From NCBI GenBank assembly GCA_910589035.1, contig CAJUSI010000042.1, positions 21,014 through 85,013 of the forward strand: a stretch of DNA of 64,000 nt. Reading direction: 5' to 3'. Numbering within the stretch: the first letter of the stretch is position 1; each line of letters starts with the position of its first letter. The position numbers were made by a program, and so were the translations under genes. Shown here one piece after another: positions 63,929-64,000 of the stretch. The notes beneath the pieces were generated by a model that searched no databases, was not told where the DNA came from, and saw nothing but the letters and a program-made list of their open reading frames with translations. This stretch comes from an uncultured Acetatifactor sp. GTDB lineage: Bacteria; Bacillota; Clostridia; Lachnospirales; Lachnospiraceae.

Positions 63929-64000
63929 CCGGCGGATGTGCAGAAAACGGGAAAGGAAGATGTCACTTCGTGACCCCGTTTTCGCACAGTTCAGCGCCGG
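63929..64000. repeat. Nested hairpin at the right window edge
   Basis: CCGGCG and CGCCGG (63929-63934, 63995-64000) enclose TGTGCAGAAAACGGG (63937-63951) pairing with CCCGTTTTCGCACA (63975-63988) and an inner GTCAC-TTC-GTGAC. The structure may extend beyond the window; its role is unknown. Confidence 0.6.

Overview
The window looks like a chromosomal segment of an anaerobic, spore-forming Firmicute of the Lachnospiraceae type, probably a gut commensal. The signs are: sporulation and germination genes (spoIVA, a GerA-family gene), an oxygen-sensitive class III ribonucleotide reductase with its activase, a T-box leader in front of tyrS, strong AGGAGG ribosome binding sites, many glycoside hydrolases, and moderately high GC with strong third-position bias. 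That bias creates very long but meaningless antisense frames. I saw no rRNA, tRNA, CRISPR array or intact insertion sequence.

Layout. 0-11 kb: a cut HD phosphohydrolase, a membrane protein, a BlaI/BlaR-type regulator-sensor pair with a visible operator, glucose-6-phosphate isomerase behind a long leader, a YbaK-type deacylase, PTS enzyme I, 1-phosphofructokinase and a CmpB-like membrane protein. 11-16 kb: a remnant TipAS domain, a two-gene ABC exporter whose promoter carries paired direct repeats, and a metallophosphoesterase. 16.5-19 kb: a decayed restriction locus (Mrr-like fragment, HNH protein, HsdR with a frameshift and a large internal deletion). 19-30 kb: a chemoreceptor, a GerA-type protein, a dNTP cluster (nrdD, nrdG, dut) behind tandem NrdR boxes, a WYL regulator, a 49-residue membrane protein with a structured leader, and a membrane-anchored MutS homologue. 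30-36 kb: a nucleobase/nucleoside salvage group (NCS2 permease, amidohydrolase, cytidine deaminase, purine nucleoside phosphorylase) and a GtrII-type membrane protein. 36-47 kb: two paralogous DUF2142-type membrane proteins flanking spoIVA, a lipoprotein serpin, tyrS with a complete T-box leader, a coiled-coil heptad-repeat protein and a cytoplasmic-looking subtilase.

47-62 kb is a carbohydrate-utilisation locus: four glycoside-hydrolase-type genes or remnants on one strand plus a GH172 fragment, a UroD-family protein, a MalF/MalG/binding-protein ABC transporter and a divergent AraC regulator. Much of it is broken. The regulator has lost its sensor domain, the binding protein has two frameshifts, one permease has one frameshift, and a GH172 gene is fused out of frame to the rear of a GH36 gene. 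The locus is bracketed by two related copies of the same junction (hydrolase 3' end, terminator, subtilase 5' end) at 47.2-47.5 kb and 61.83-62.01 kb, which points to past duplication or recombination. One hydrolase also carries a near-perfect 42-bp in-frame minisatellite. 62-64 kb holds a radical SAM protein, an alpha/beta hydrolase and palindromic repeats.

The strongest unusual signals are the bracketed decaying locus, the minisatellite, a 74-bp intergenic tandem repeat, a dispersed palindromic repeat family (three copies) and the truncated HsdR-HNH pair. No clearly new functional system is demonstrated. Family calls rest on motif recognition by eye.
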